37,590 nucleotides of DNA from Ovoidimarina sp039190895 (GTDB lineage: Bacteria; Pseudomonadota; Alphaproteobacteria; Rhodobacterales; Rhodobacteraceae): assembly GCA_039190895.1 (NCBI GenBank), contig JBCCXY010000018.1, positions 1 to 37,590 of the forward strand, read 5' to 3'. Below, piece by piece: positions 1 through 7,888 of the stretch. Position 1 is the stretch's first letter; each line of letters begins with the position of its first letter. Below the pieces are notes generated by a model, which saw only the letters and a program-made list of their open reading frames with translations, made no database searches and was not told the DNA's origin. The position numbers were made by a program, and so were the translations under genes.

Positions 1-922
1 CCCGCTCCATGAACTCCGCCACCATGGCGTTCAGCTTGTCGAGGAGGTGGGTGCGCATGTCGACGGTGAAGACGACCTTGCCCGGGATGATGTTGCGCGA
101 GTTCGGGTAGACATCGATGTGCCCGATGGCGCCGACGGCGTTGGGCTGGTTCTTCATGGCGATCTCGTGGACGAGTTCGGTGATCAGCGCGAGCCCGCGA
201 CCAGCGTTCTTGCGCATCGCCATGGGGGTGGAGCCGGTGTGGCTTTCTTTTCCCGTCACCGTGCACTCTATCCAGCGGAGGCCCTGGCCGTGGGTGACAA
301 CGCCGATGTCCTTGCCCTCGGCTTCGAGGATCGGGCCCTGTTCGATGTGGAGCTCGAACATCGCGTGCATCTTGCGGTCGCCGACCTCTTCGTCGCCGAC
401 CCAGCCGACGCGCTTCAGTTCGTCGCCAAAGCGTTTGCCGTCGGCATCGACGCGGTCATAGGCCCAGTCCTGCGCGTGCTTTCCCGCGAACACTCCGGAG
501 GCGAGCATCGCAGGGGCGAAGCGGGTGCCTTCCTCGTTCGTCCAGTTGGTCAGGACGATGGGGTGCTTTGTCTTCACCCCAAGGTCATTGAGCGTGCGGA
601 TCGCCTCCAGCCCGCCGAGGACGCCCAGAACGCCGTCGTACTTCCCGCCCGTGGGCTGTGTGTCGAGGTGGGAGCCGACATAAACCGGCAGCGCGTCCGG
701 GTCTTCGCCCGCGCGGGTGGCGAACATGTTGCCCATTGTGTCGACGCCCATGGTCATACCCGCCTCTTCGCACCACGTCTGGAACAGCGCGCGGCCCTCG
801 GCGTCTTCGTCTGTCAGCGTCTGGCGGTTGTTCCCGCCTGCGATGCCGGGCCCGATCTTCGCCATCTCCATCAGGCTGTCCCACAGCCGGTCCGGATCGA
901 TCCTGAGGTTTTCAAGTGACAT
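1..922 (-). CDS. M20-family Zn-dependent amidohydrolase (N-carbamoyl-amino-acid hydrolase / beta-ureidopropionase type), partial
   Basis: The reading frame starts at ATG 920-922 (MSLENLRIDPDRLW) and stays open to the left edge, so about 307 N-terminal residues are present of the roughly 410 usual for the family; the C-terminus lies outside the window. Visible M20 metal-site motifs are GSHLDTQPTGGKYDGVLG (His and bridging Asp), NEEGTRFAP (Glu) and HIEQGPIL (His). This pattern is typical of the hydantoinase/carbamoylase branch, which removes the carbamoyl group from N-carbamoyl amino acids, ureidopropionate or allantoate in the cytoplasm. It is the last visible gene of a minus-strand series that includes a RutR-like regulator, which favours pyrimidine or hydantoin catabolism. 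Family assignment is firm; the exact substrate is inference. Confidence 0.88.
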   Translation of the reverse strand, partial: MSLENLRIDPDRLWDSLMEMAKIGPGIAGGNNRQTLTDEDAEGRALFQTWCEEAGMTMGVDTMGNMFATRAGEDPDALPVYVGSHLDTQPTGGKYDGVLGVLGGLEAIRTLNDLGVKTKHPIVLTNWTNEEGTRFAPAMLASGVFAGKHAQDWAYDRVDADGKRFGDELKRVGWVGDEEVGDRKMHAMFELHIEQGPILEAEGKDIGVVTHGQGLRWIECTVTGKESHTGSTPMAMRKNAGRGLALITELVHEIAMKNQPNAVGAIGHIDVYPNSRNIIPGKVVFTVDMRTHLLDKLNAMVAEFMER

Positions 923-1027
923 CGCCGCTCCCCACATTTTGGCGCAAGACTGCATACTCTTTGCGAGGGGGGTCAATCTCTTTCGGCGCCCCCTTGGGGA
1001 TATCTTTGCCCGGCGATGAATTGCTGA

Positions 1028-1975
1028 TCATTGCGGTTCTCCGTTTCGAATGTTCCGGTCGCGCGGTGCCGCGCCAACGCCCTTGCCGCCGCGCATGTCC
1101 TGCCCCAGAAGCAGCGCAAGCGCGACCAGTGTCAGCCCGACGCCGATATAGAGTGGCCCTTGCTCGAACTGGCCGCGCGCCAGGGCATGCAGGGCGACCC
1201 AGCTTGGAACGAGGTACGTGTAGGCCATGACCTTGCCCGGCGGCAGGCGGGGAATGGCGACCTGGATCAGGAACGCGGACAGCGCCGTGGTCACAAGGCC
1301 CAGGTACAGCGCGACAAGCCAGACTCGTAGGGGGAGGGCGGTGAACTGCGTCGTCAGGGCATCGGGGATCGCGTAGACCACGGTCACCAGAAGCGCGCCG
1401 AAGATCGTACCGGTGGCGGCCTCAAACGACGGCACGCCGGGCACAAGGCGGCGGGTCATGCCCGGGACGGCCGCGTGGGCGAGGGTGCCGAAGAAGAACA
1501 AGGCCTCACCGAAGCCGATGTCGAAGCGCAAGAGCCGTTCAAGGCTGCCGTCGAAGATCACCCACAATGCGCCAATGGCGCCAAGGACCAGCGCGGCGAG
1601 GGTGCTGGGTGGCGTGCGAAGCCGAAGAAGGATCCAGCCAAAGCCTGCCGCCATCAGGGGCGCAAGCGTGAAGATGGCCGATGTGCTAAGCGCGGTGGTG
1701 CGGGCCAGTGCTTCGAACATCGTGATAAAGTACGCCGCCATCAGTCCGCCGATGACGATCCACGCCCAGACGCGCCCCTTCAGAAAGCGAAGGGACATGC
1801 CCCACAGCCGGGCGACGACTGCCATGGCTGCGAGCGCGATGATGAACCGCAGTGCTGTGATCACAGACGGCTCCACGTCGTTCGCCACCATGCTGCCGAA
1901 GGTGAAGGAGAAGGCCACCAGCGCCGAAAACGTCAGCATGGCCAGATGGCCGATCAAAGGCGGGGACAGTGTCAT
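1028..1975 (-). CDS. DMT superfamily (EamA-type) transporter
   Basis: A 315-residue integral membrane protein with about ten hydrophobic segments arranged as two EamA repeats, for example the stretches around LAMLTFSALVAFSFTFG near the N-terminus and YIGVGLTLVALALLLGQ near the C-terminus. The length fits the drug/metabolite transporter family. The tail of about 25 residues is hydrophilic and basic. Its start codon overlaps the stop of the upstream tetR-type gene by 4 nt (1972-1975), so the two are co-transcribed and translationally coupled. Such exporters often move amino acids or their derivatives, but no substrate can be read here; a link to the neighbouring carbamoyl-amidohydrolase is inference. 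Confidence 0.85.
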   Translation of the reverse strand: MTLSPPLIGHLAMLTFSALVAFSFTFGSMVANDVEPSVITALRFIIALAAMAVVARLWGMSLRFLKGRVWAWIVIGGLMAAYFITMFEALARTTALSTSAIFTLAPLMAAGFGWILLRLRTPPSTLAALVLGAIGALWVIFDGSLERLLRFDIGFGEALFFFGTLAHAAVPGMTRRLVPGVPSFEAATGTIFGALLVTVVYAIPDALTTQFTALPLRVWLVALYLGLVTTALSAFLIQVAIPRLPPGKVMAYTYLVPSWVALHALARGQFEQGPLYIGVGLTLVALALLLGQDMRGGKGVGAAPRDRNIRNGEPQ

Positions 1976-2589
1976 GCGACAGTCAGGTGGCGCCGGTACA
2001 TCGGCAGCAGGAAACCCTCGGCCTCTGCGAAGAGGGTCGGGACTTTGCCCGGTGAAAACTCGGCGATTTGCGGGGCGAAGTCGGCGTAGTGCTGGGTGGT
2101 GGCCCAGATGGAGTACATCAAGTGATGCGGGTCGACCGGCGCGATGCGCCCGGCATCGATCCAGCGTTGGAGAAGGGCGATTTTGGCATCGAAGGTCTCT
2201 CGCAACGGGTCGAACACCTCGGTTTTGCCGAGGGGGACGCCGAGGAGGATCTCGCCCGCGAAGAGGCGGCTTTCGCGCGGGAACTTTCGCGACATCTCCA
2301 GCTTGCGGCGGATGTAGGCGCAGATTTCCTCGATCGGCTCATCGGTGTCGGTGAGCATCTGGAGCGGCCCGTGCCAGAGCATAACGGTCGACTTGAGCAG
2401 CGCGCGGTAGAGCGCCTCCTTGTCCTTGAAATGATACAGCAATCGCGGCGTGGACATCTCGGCCCGCGCCGCGATCTTGTTGATGGACGCGCCGCGGAAG
2501 CCGTGCTGCGCGAACTCCTCCAGCGCCGCTTCGAGGATTTCCTCGCGGCGGACTTTCTGGATGCGCGTCGGTTTCTCGGTCGTGGCCAT
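1972..2589 (-). CDS. TetR-family transcriptional regulator, RutR-like
   Basis: A 205-residue regulator. The N-terminal TetR helix-turn-helix lies at about residues 33-54 (FRGASINKIAARAEMSTPRL followed by LYHFKDKEALY). The ligand-binding half carries segments that match, from memory, E. coli RutR: the RESRLFAGEIL-type helix, PVDPHHLMYSIWATTQHYADFAPQ in the middle, and similar total length. RutR senses uracil and controls pyrimidine degradation. The placement beside an N-carbamoyl amidohydrolase gene supports a pyrimidine or hydantoin role. Start is ATG 2587-2589; the region just before it contains a hairpin and no strong Shine-Dalgarno. The RutR-like label is a family-level judgement; the ligand is not established. 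Confidence 0.85.
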   Translation of the reverse strand: MATTEKPTRIQKVRREEILEAALEEFAQHGFRGASINKIAARAEMSTPRLLYHFKDKEALYRALLKSTVMLWHGPLQMLTDTDEPIEEICAYIRRKLEMSRKFPRESRLFAGEILLGVPLGKTEVFDPLRETFDAKIALLQRWIDAGRIAPVDPHHLMYSIWATTQHYADFAPQIAEFSPGKVPTLFAEAEGFLLPMYRRHLTVA

Positions 2590-2598
2590 CTGCAGTGG

Positions 2599-2622
2599 GG
2601 CTCCGCCATTGACGGCGGAGCC
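2599..2622 (-). terminator. GC-rich hairpin between the LLM oxidoreductase gene and the tetR-type gene
   Basis: GGCTCCGCC (2599-2607) and GGCGGAGCC (2614-2622) form a perfect 9-bp stem with a 6-nt loop in the 39-bp gap after the oxidoreductase stop codon. There is no U-tract on either strand, so it may be an attenuator or mRNA-stabilising element rather than a full terminator. It marks a possible boundary between the F420 operon and the regulator/transporter/hydrolase group. Confidence 0.45.
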
Positions 2623-2628
2623 ATGAGG

Positions 2629-3633
2629 TCAGGCGTTGATCGCGGGAATGACGGTTTTGCCGTATTCGGCGATGATGTTCTCTTCGTCGCCGTTGTCGAG
2701 GTAGATGTTGAACTGCGTGATCCCGGATTCTTCTAGCGTCTTCAGCTTGGCGATGTGATCGTCGGGCGTGCCGAGGACGGCGAAGCTGTCAATGATCTCA
2801 TCAGTGATGAAGTCGAGATAGGCGTTATCGCTTTGCCCGTGCTTGGAGTAGTCGTACCCCTTCCGGTCCTTGATATAGGCCGTCAGCGATGCCGGGATAT
2901 CGTCGCGGTCGGTTCCGTATTTCTCAACGATATCAGCGACGTGGTTGCCGACCATGGCGGGGAACCAGCGCGTCGCCTCGCGGCAGGCCTCCATGTCGCC
3001 GAAATAGGCCGGGGCGGCGGACATCACGCGGTAGCCTGACATGTCGCGGCCGTTCTCTTTGCCCGCGGCGATGGCCTGATCCGCGAGCCACTTGCAGATC
3101 ACCGGTTCTGCGATCTGCAGGATCAGCCCGTCGCCCATCCGCCCGGCGCTGTTGAGCGCCTTCGGGCCGTAGGCGGCGACCCAGACCGGCAGTTCATAGC
3201 CGGTGGCCCAGGGGAACTGGATGGGATTGGGGACGTCGCCGTATTGGCGTTCTTCGCCACGGACGAGGCCTTTCACGACCTCGATGAACTCATCCATCTT
3301 TGCCAGCAGCGCGGGCTTACGGCCCATGACCCGCACCGCGCTGTCACCGCGCCCGACGCCGATGTCGAAGCGCCCGCCGGATTGCAGCGCGAGTGAGCCG
3401 AACAGCGATGCCGCCGCCGACCACTCGCGGGTGTTGGGGTTGGTCACGCAGGGGCCGAAGCGCATGTGCTTCGTGTGCTCCATGCACATGGCCATCGCGG
3501 GGAAGCTTTCGCGCCACAGGATGTGGCTGTCGTAGAACCAGCAATATGTAAAGCCGGCCTCTTCGGCCTGAGCCACCAGTTTGCGGGCGCGGTCGGGCTC
3601 CATAAACCCTTTGAAGGTGATACCGAATTCCAT
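2629..3633 (-). CDS. LLM class flavin-dependent (probably F420-dependent) oxidoreductase
   Basis: A 334-residue bacterial-luciferase-like TIM barrel protein. Diagnostic stretches are the N-terminal strand MEFGITFKGFMEP, FTYCWFYDSHILW, the RFGPCVTNPNTREW segment, the RFDIGVGRGDSAVRVMGRKP segment and LPVWVAAYGPKALNSAGRMG. The protein resembles the TIGR03842-type group annotated as F420-dependent; that recall is from memory. A clear Shine-Dalgarno (GGAGGG) precedes ATG 3631-3633. The gene begins 14 bp after npdG and sits in the F420 biosynthesis operon, so use of F420 rather than FMN is a reasonable inference. The substrate is unknown; linkage to pyrimidine/hydantoin genes makes a heterocycle or its ring-opened product possible. 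Confidence 0.85.
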   Translation of the reverse strand: MEFGITFKGFMEPDRARKLVAQAEEAGFTYCWFYDSHILWRESFPAMAMCMEHTKHMRFGPCVTNPNTREWSAAASLFGSLALQSGGRFDIGVGRGDSAVRVMGRKPALLAKMDEFIEVVKGLVRGEERQYGDVPNPIQFPWATGYELPVWVAAYGPKALNSAGRMGDGLILQIAEPVICKWLADQAIAAGKENGRDMSGYRVMSAAPAYFGDMEACREATRWFPAMVGNHVADIVEKYGTDRDDIPASLTAYIKDRKGYDYSKHGQSDNAYLDFITDEIIDSFAVLGTPDDHIAKLKTLEESGITQFNIYLDNGDEENIIAEYGKTVIPAINA

Positions 3634-3647
3634 GTGACCCTCCGTCG

Positions 3648-4316
3648 TTATGTTCCGGGCGCCCAGATCTTCAGACCGGCATGGCTGAAGGGGACGGCTT
3701 TTGAGATGTTGATGCGGATGAGAATGGGCGTGAGCGCCTCGATGCAGCGCGCGGCCTCGGCGTCGCCCGCGTTGTAGGCGGTGACGCCCAGTTGTTCGAC
3801 CAGCGCCATGACCTTTTTGCGCGGCTCTAGCCCGTTGCCGCAGACGAGGACGTCGCAGTTGATGGCGGCGTCGAGGTCGTTGAGCGTGTGCGCCGACACG
3901 TTGTGCAACGCGCCCATCACCGGGATGTCCGGGCCAAGCAGGGCCTGCGCCGCCTCTGTGGCGGAGCCTTCGGGCGGCATGTCGACCTTCTTAGGGTCGC
4001 CCTCTTTCAGCGGCACGACGATGTCGACAAGGATCTTGCCCGCAAGATGCGGCTTGATCGCCTCCAGCGTGGCGTTGTGGCCTGACCACGGGACGGCGAG
4101 GATCACCATCTCGTCCGCCGCAGCCACGGCGCCCACGTTGTCGTGCCCGGTGATCGGTGCGGTGCCCTCGTGCAGCTTGCCGTGCAGCGTGCCCGCGATC
4201 TCGTCCGCGCGGGCCGCATCGCGCGAGCCGATCGCAACAGGCGTCCCCATGCGCGCGAACCGAAGCGCGAGGCCCTGACCCTGAGGGCCTGTGCCGCCAA
4301 TGATGGCGATGGTCAT
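3648..4316 (-). CDS. npdG: F420H2:NADP oxidoreductase (NADPH-dependent F420 reductase)
   Basis: A 222-residue Rossmann protein beginning MTIAIIGGTGPQGQGLALR, with the NADP-binding loop GGTGPQGQG, GSRDAARADEI after strand 2, AVPWSGHNATLE and a GALHNVSAHTL segment near the F420 site. These are features of the Fno/NpdG family, which moves hydride between NADPH and F420. The start at 4316 gives a 4-nt ATGA overlap with the cofE stop (4313-4316); a longer frame upstream would only add low-complexity residues inside cofE. It is the last gene in the strictly overlapping chain. The job is to keep F420 reduced for the adjacent LLM enzyme; direction in vivo is inference. Confidence 0.9.
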   Translation of the reverse strand: MTIAIIGGTGPQGQGLALRFARMGTPVAIGSRDAARADEIAGTLHGKLHEGTAPITGHDNVGAVAAADEMVILAVPWSGHNATLEAIKPHLAGKILVDIVVPLKEGDPKKVDMPPEGSATEAAQALLGPDIPVMGALHNVSAHTLNDLDAAINCDVLVCGNGLEPRKKVMALVEQLGVTAYNAGDAEAARCIEALTPILIRINISKAVPFSHAGLKIWAPGT

Positions 4317-5077
4317 CTGAACATGTCCTCCGTTCTGGCGCGCAGGATGTCCTTTGCGCTTGTCGTGTCTTGTTGGGGCCACGTGACGCCCCGGATCAGG
4401 ACGAGCGGCGTCTTCGCCGCCTTGGCGACCACGAGGCCGGAGGCGGCGGCGAGTTCGTCGCTAAGCGCGGGTTCGGTGACCGACAATCGGCGGCCCCAGG
4501 CGTCCATGCCGCCGATGTCGGATGTCTTGGCCGGCACGCGATACAGGCCGATCGCGACGTTCACCTGTCCGAGGCGCCAGGGGCGGCCGAAGGTGTCGGT
4601 GATGACGACGCCAAGGGTGACTCCGAACCGCTGCTCCAAAGCGCGGCCGAGGCGGCGAGCGCTGGCGTCGGGGTCGTCGGGGAGGGTGATGACGGTCCCC
4701 GCATCGCTGTTGGATTCGTCCACCGCCGCGTTGGCTGAAATGAAGCCAAGGCGGTGTTCGCAGATCATGGTGCCTTCGTTCTGCTCCGGTCGGCGCCAGG
4801 ATTTGACGACGCGGGCGGATTGGCTGAGCACGACCTCGACCTTCGCTGGGTCCTTGTTGAGCTTTTCGGCATAGTCGAGGGCGTCGGCGGAGGGGTTCAC
4901 CGAGGCGAGGTCAATGACGTTGCCTTCGGCTTTGGAGATGATCTTGTGGGCGATGCAGAGGATGTCGCCGTTTTGAGCGCCACCCGCGCGATCTATGCAG
5001 TCGCCGAGGATGGCGGGCAGGTCGTCGCCCGGTTGGATGTCGGGAATGTCTTCGATGGCGGTGAGCGTTACGGTCAT
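4313..5077 (-). CDS. cofE: Coenzyme F420-0:L-glutamate ligase
   Basis: A 254-residue CofE-only protein; it lacks the C-terminal nitroreductase-like domain found in mycobacterial FbiB. Family stretches are IAHKIISKAEGN, the QSARVVKSWRRPEQNEGTMI segment, GFISANAAVDESN, and VVITDTFGRPWRLGQ followed by NVAIG. The enzyme adds glutamates to F420-0 with GTP in the cytoplasm. The start ATG 5075-5077 overlaps the cofC stop by 4 nt and its stop overlaps npdG by 4 nt. Because the FbiB reductase half is absent and no other reductase gene of that type is seen here, a dehydro-F420-0 route would need a gene elsewhere. Confidence 0.92.
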   Translation of the reverse strand: MTVTLTAIEDIPDIQPGDDLPAILGDCIDRAGGAQNGDILCIAHKIISKAEGNVIDLASVNPSADALDYAEKLNKDPAKVEVVLSQSARVVKSWRRPEQNEGTMICEHRLGFISANAAVDESNSDAGTVITLPDDPDASARRLGRALEQRFGVTLGVVITDTFGRPWRLGQVNVAIGLYRVPAKTSDIGGMDAWGRRLSVTEPALSDELAAASGLVVAKAAKTPLVLIRGVTWPQQDTTSAKDILRARTEDMFR

Positions 5078-5679
5078 GCGCAGGCCTTGGCGATTTCAGG
5101 CACGGACCGGATGGCACGGGTGAGGCAGGGGCTGGTGTCGATGTCGAAGCTGAGGCTGTCGAGCGGCAAAAGGCAGGTTGTGAGGCCGCGTGCTTCGGCC
5201 TCTTGCAGGTGGCGCAGGGCGGAGCGGGGGCCGTATTGGAAGCGGATTGCATCGGGCGGAGAGACGAGCAAGGCGTTCGTGCCCTGGTCGGTGGAGGGGC
5301 AGACGGTGACGGCGGTGGTGCTGCTGAGGAGCGTCAGGAAGTCTTCGGGGGCGGGCGCGGCGAGGTCTGCCGGGATCACGCAGAGGCGGTCGTAGATAGT
5401 GGCGGTTCGGGCGGCTTCTGTGGTGGCGGCGCAGAGGCCGGTGCCGGTTTCGGGGATGATGCGCACGCCTTTGGCTTTGGCGAGCGCGGCGGCGCTGGGG
5501 CTGGCGGTGATGACGGCGAGGTCGGCTCCGGCGGTCGTCGCGACCGTGGACAGGACGTCGAGCGTGCGGCGGTAGAGACAGTGAACGAGGCGGGTGCGGG
5601 CCGTGTCGCTCAGCGCGTCAGTTAGCCGTGTTTTGGAGGCGGCGGGGTCTTTCATGGGGACGGCGATCAGGGTTTTCAT
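5074..5679 (-). CDS. cofC: Phospholactate/phosphoglycerate guanylyltransferase
   Basis: A 201-residue nucleotidyltransferase of the CofC/FbiD family. The N-terminal signature is LIAVPMKDPAASKTRLTDAL, followed by an AVITASPSAAALAKAKG segment and LCVIPADLAAPAPEDF with the metal-site acidic residue, then the C-terminal FQYGPRSALRHLQEAEARG segment. It activates a three-carbon phospho-acid with GTP for transfer to FO by CofD. Whether the substrate is 2-phospholactate, phosphoenolpyruvate or 3-phosphoglycerate cannot be told from sequence alone; proteobacterial relatives are known that use 3-phosphoglycerate. Both ends overlap neighbours by 4 nt. Family confidence is high. Confidence 0.9.
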   Translation of the reverse strand: MKTLIAVPMKDPAASKTRLTDALSDTARTRLVHCLYRRTLDVLSTVATTAGADLAVITASPSAAALAKAKGVRIIPETGTGLCAATTEAARTATIYDRLCVIPADLAAPAPEDFLTLLSSTTAVTVCPSTDQGTNALLVSPPDAIRFQYGPRSALRHLQEAEARGLTTCLLPLDSLSFDIDTSPCLTRAIRSVPEIAKACA

Positions 5680-6617
5680 GCCATCGCCTCGGCCTGAAAC
5701 AGCGCGAGGACCTCTTGCGCCAACCGCGCCTTGCCCGCCGCGTCGGGCATCATGATGTCGGCGGAGTGTGGCGTGATCCCCATCGCGGCGATCTCTGGCG
5801 CGAGGTCCTTGTCAGCCGTGTCGATCACGAAGTGGTCGAGCAAATCGCGGTAGAGCCCTGCAACCCCTACGGCATCGGCGCGATGGCCGAGGGTGCTGAG
5901 CATCTTGTCCGCAGGCCCCTTCACCACCTTCCCCGCAATTAGCGGCGACAACCCAAGGATCGGCCCGCGCGCCTTCTGCAGCGCTTTCGTCACGCAAGGG
6001 ATGGACAGGATCGGCCGTATGCTCACCAGCGGGTTAGACGGGGCGATGACGATAACGTCGGCCCCCGCTATGGCCACCCGCGCTTCGTTGGTGATGCGGG
6101 CGTCCGCGATGCCGTCGTAGCGAAGCTCCAGCACGTCGGGGGCGCAGCGTTCGCGAACGAAGTATTCCTGGAACGTGAGCCAGCCGTCGGGTGTGCGCAC
6201 GCGTGTTTGCACGCGGTCATCGGTCGGCAGGATGATGCGGGCGGCGATGTCAAACCGCTCGGCTATGTCCAGCGTGATCTCCGTGGGCCGATCTCCCCGC
6301 CGAAGCCGTTCGGCGCGGTAGATATGCAGGCCGAAGTCACGGTCGCCGAGAAACATCCACGTGTCGGCGCCGAGGTCTGACAGCATGTCGAGCGCGCGGC
6401 GCTCCTCATCGGCGAGGCCCCAACCTTGCTCGCGGTTGATCCGGCCCGAGAGGGTGTAGAGCATCGTGTCGATGTCGGGGGAGACCCAGAGGCCGTGGAA
6501 CTCTTCGTCGTCGGCGACGTTGCCGATGATCGTCAGATCGACGTCGGGCAGGGCGGCAAACCCCTCGGCCATCTTCGCGCCGCCGACGCCCCCGGCGAGA
6601 AGCGTCACGCGCGTCAT
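5676..6617 (-). CDS. cofD: 2-phospho-L-lactate transferase (CofD family)
   Basis: A 313-residue protein starting MTRVTLLAGGVGGAKMAEGF. CofD motifs are visible in order: GGVGGAK (9-15), the IIGNVADDEEFHGLWVSPDI region, MFLGDRDFGLHI, ILPTDDRVQTRVRT, FQEYFVRERC, VIAPSNPLVSI and GKVVKGPADKML. It transfers the phospho-acid moiety from the GDP-activated precursor onto FO. The start at 6617 was chosen because it begins with the family's first beta strand and overlaps the cofH stop by 4 nt; the open frame upstream of it lies inside cofH and is not conserved-looking. Confidence 0.93.
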   Translation of the reverse strand: MTRVTLLAGGVGGAKMAEGFAALPDVDLTIIGNVADDEEFHGLWVSPDIDTMLYTLSGRINREQGWGLADEERRALDMLSDLGADTWMFLGDRDFGLHIYRAERLRRGDRPTEITLDIAERFDIAARIILPTDDRVQTRVRTPDGWLTFQEYFVRERCAPDVLELRYDGIADARITNEARVAIAGADVIVIAPSNPLVSIRPILSIPCVTKALQKARGPILGLSPLIAGKVVKGPADKMLSTLGHRADAVGVAGLYRDLLDHFVIDTADKDLAPEIAAMGITPHSADIMMPDAAGKARLAQEVLALFQAEAMA

Positions 6618-7888
6618 CGGCTGACCTCGGGGAACATCTGAAGAAAGTCCAGCGGGTCGGCCTTTCGGGCGACGAGGGGTGTAACCTCGACCGGGTCGTG
6701 ATCGCGAAAGATGTCGACCGTGTCGTAAACGGTGTTGCGGCGGACCGGGACGCGCCCGGCAGACCGGATTATCTGGCACATCTCCAGCGCTGTTATCTCT
6801 TGCCCGTGCGTCGAACCAGCGGCGCGCGAGATGCTCTCGTTCATCAGCGTCCCGCCAAGGTCGTTGACCCCGCGCGACAGCATCTGGCAGGCGCGCTCGG
6901 CGCCGAGTTTCGTCCAGCTGACCTGAACGTTGTCGATGAACCCATGCAGCATGATCCGCGCAACGGCGTGCATCAGGTCAACCTCATGCGTCGTTGGGCC
7001 GGGGCGGACCTTGTCGGGGTTCTGCGTGTAGAGCGGGCTGTCGGTGTGCACGAAGCTGAGCGGTACGAGTTCGGTAAACCCACCGGTATCGCGCTGGATA
7101 TCGCGGAGGCGGGCGATGTGGGCGGCCCAGTGCTGGGGGCCGTCGACATGGCCGTACATGATGGTCGCGGTTGAGGGGATCCCGACGTCGTGGGCGGTGC
7201 GGATGATCTCTTCCCACTGCTCGGCGCTGAGCTTGTTCTTGGTCAGTTTCTGGCGGACCTCGGTATCAAGGATTTCCGCCGCCGTGCCCGGCATTGACCC
7301 AAGCCCGGCATCTCGCAATTCGGTCAGGAACGCGCGGTATGACATCTTCGACTTCGTCGCCCCATACCAGATCTCGAAGGGGGAGAAGGCGTGGATGTGC
7401 ATGTCGGGAAGGGCGGCTTTGATCGCGACAATCAGGTCGCGGTAGTACGAACCTTCCATCTTCGGGTGCAGGCCGCCTTGGATGCAGACCTCGGTGCCTC
7501 CGCGGTCCCACGCCTCTTGTGCGCGGGCGACGACCTCGGCGGGCTCCAACCACTCGGCGGCGGCGTCTTCCTTGCGTTTCGCAAAACCGCAGAAGCGGCA
7601 GCCCATGTAGCAGATGTTGGTGAAGTTGATGTTCCGGTTGACGACGAAGGTGACATGATCGCCGTTGGCCTTCTGCCGCAGCGCATCGGCAGTGGCGTAG
7701 ATCGCGGCGCGGTCGGCCTCGCGGCCCGTGTCGCGGCAGTGAAACAGCGCTTCGCCCTCGGCCTGCGAAATCTCCTTGCCCAGAAGCGCCCGGTTCAGCG
7801 TGCGCCACACGGGTCGGCTGGCGGCATCCAGCGCGCTTTGCAACTCAACCGGCCGTTGGCGGGCGAAGCTCTGCGATTGATCCATCAT
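6614..7888 (-). CDS. cofH: FO synthase subunit 2, radical SAM (5-amino-6-(D-ribitylamino)uracil–L-tyrosine 4-hydroxyphenyl transferase)
   Basis: A 424-residue radical SAM enzyme. The [4Fe-4S] site is NICYMGCRFC (Cys93, Cys97, Cys100), preceded by the FVVNRNINFTN strand typical of CofH/MqnC-like proteins. Further segments are EVCIQGGLHP, YYRDLIVAIKAALPDMHIHA, FSPFEIWYGA and TATIMYGHVDGPQHW. CofH condenses tyrosine-derived 4-hydroxybenzyl with the ribityl pyrimidine, and CofG then closes the ring to give FO. In actinobacteria the two are fused as FbiC; here they are separate. Start ATG 7886-7888 overlaps the cofG stop by 4 nt; a second ATG follows directly. An N-terminal extension of the open frame lies inside cofG and is rejected. 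Confidence 0.92.
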   Translation of the reverse strand: MMDQSQSFARQRPVELQSALDAASRPVWRTLNRALLGKEISQAEGEALFHCRDTGREADRAAIYATADALRQKANGDHVTFVVNRNINFTNICYMGCRFCGFAKRKEDAAAEWLEPAEVVARAQEAWDRGGTEVCIQGGLHPKMEGSYYRDLIVAIKAALPDMHIHAFSPFEIWYGATKSKMSYRAFLTELRDAGLGSMPGTAAEILDTEVRQKLTKNKLSAEQWEEIIRTAHDVGIPSTATIMYGHVDGPQHWAAHIARLRDIQRDTGGFTELVPLSFVHTDSPLYTQNPDKVRPGPTTHEVDLMHAVARIMLHGFIDNVQVSWTKLGAERACQMLSRGVNDLGGTLMNESISRAAGSTHGQEITALEMCQIIRSAGRVPVRRNTVYDTVDIFRDHDPVEVTPLVARKADPLDFLQMFPEVSR

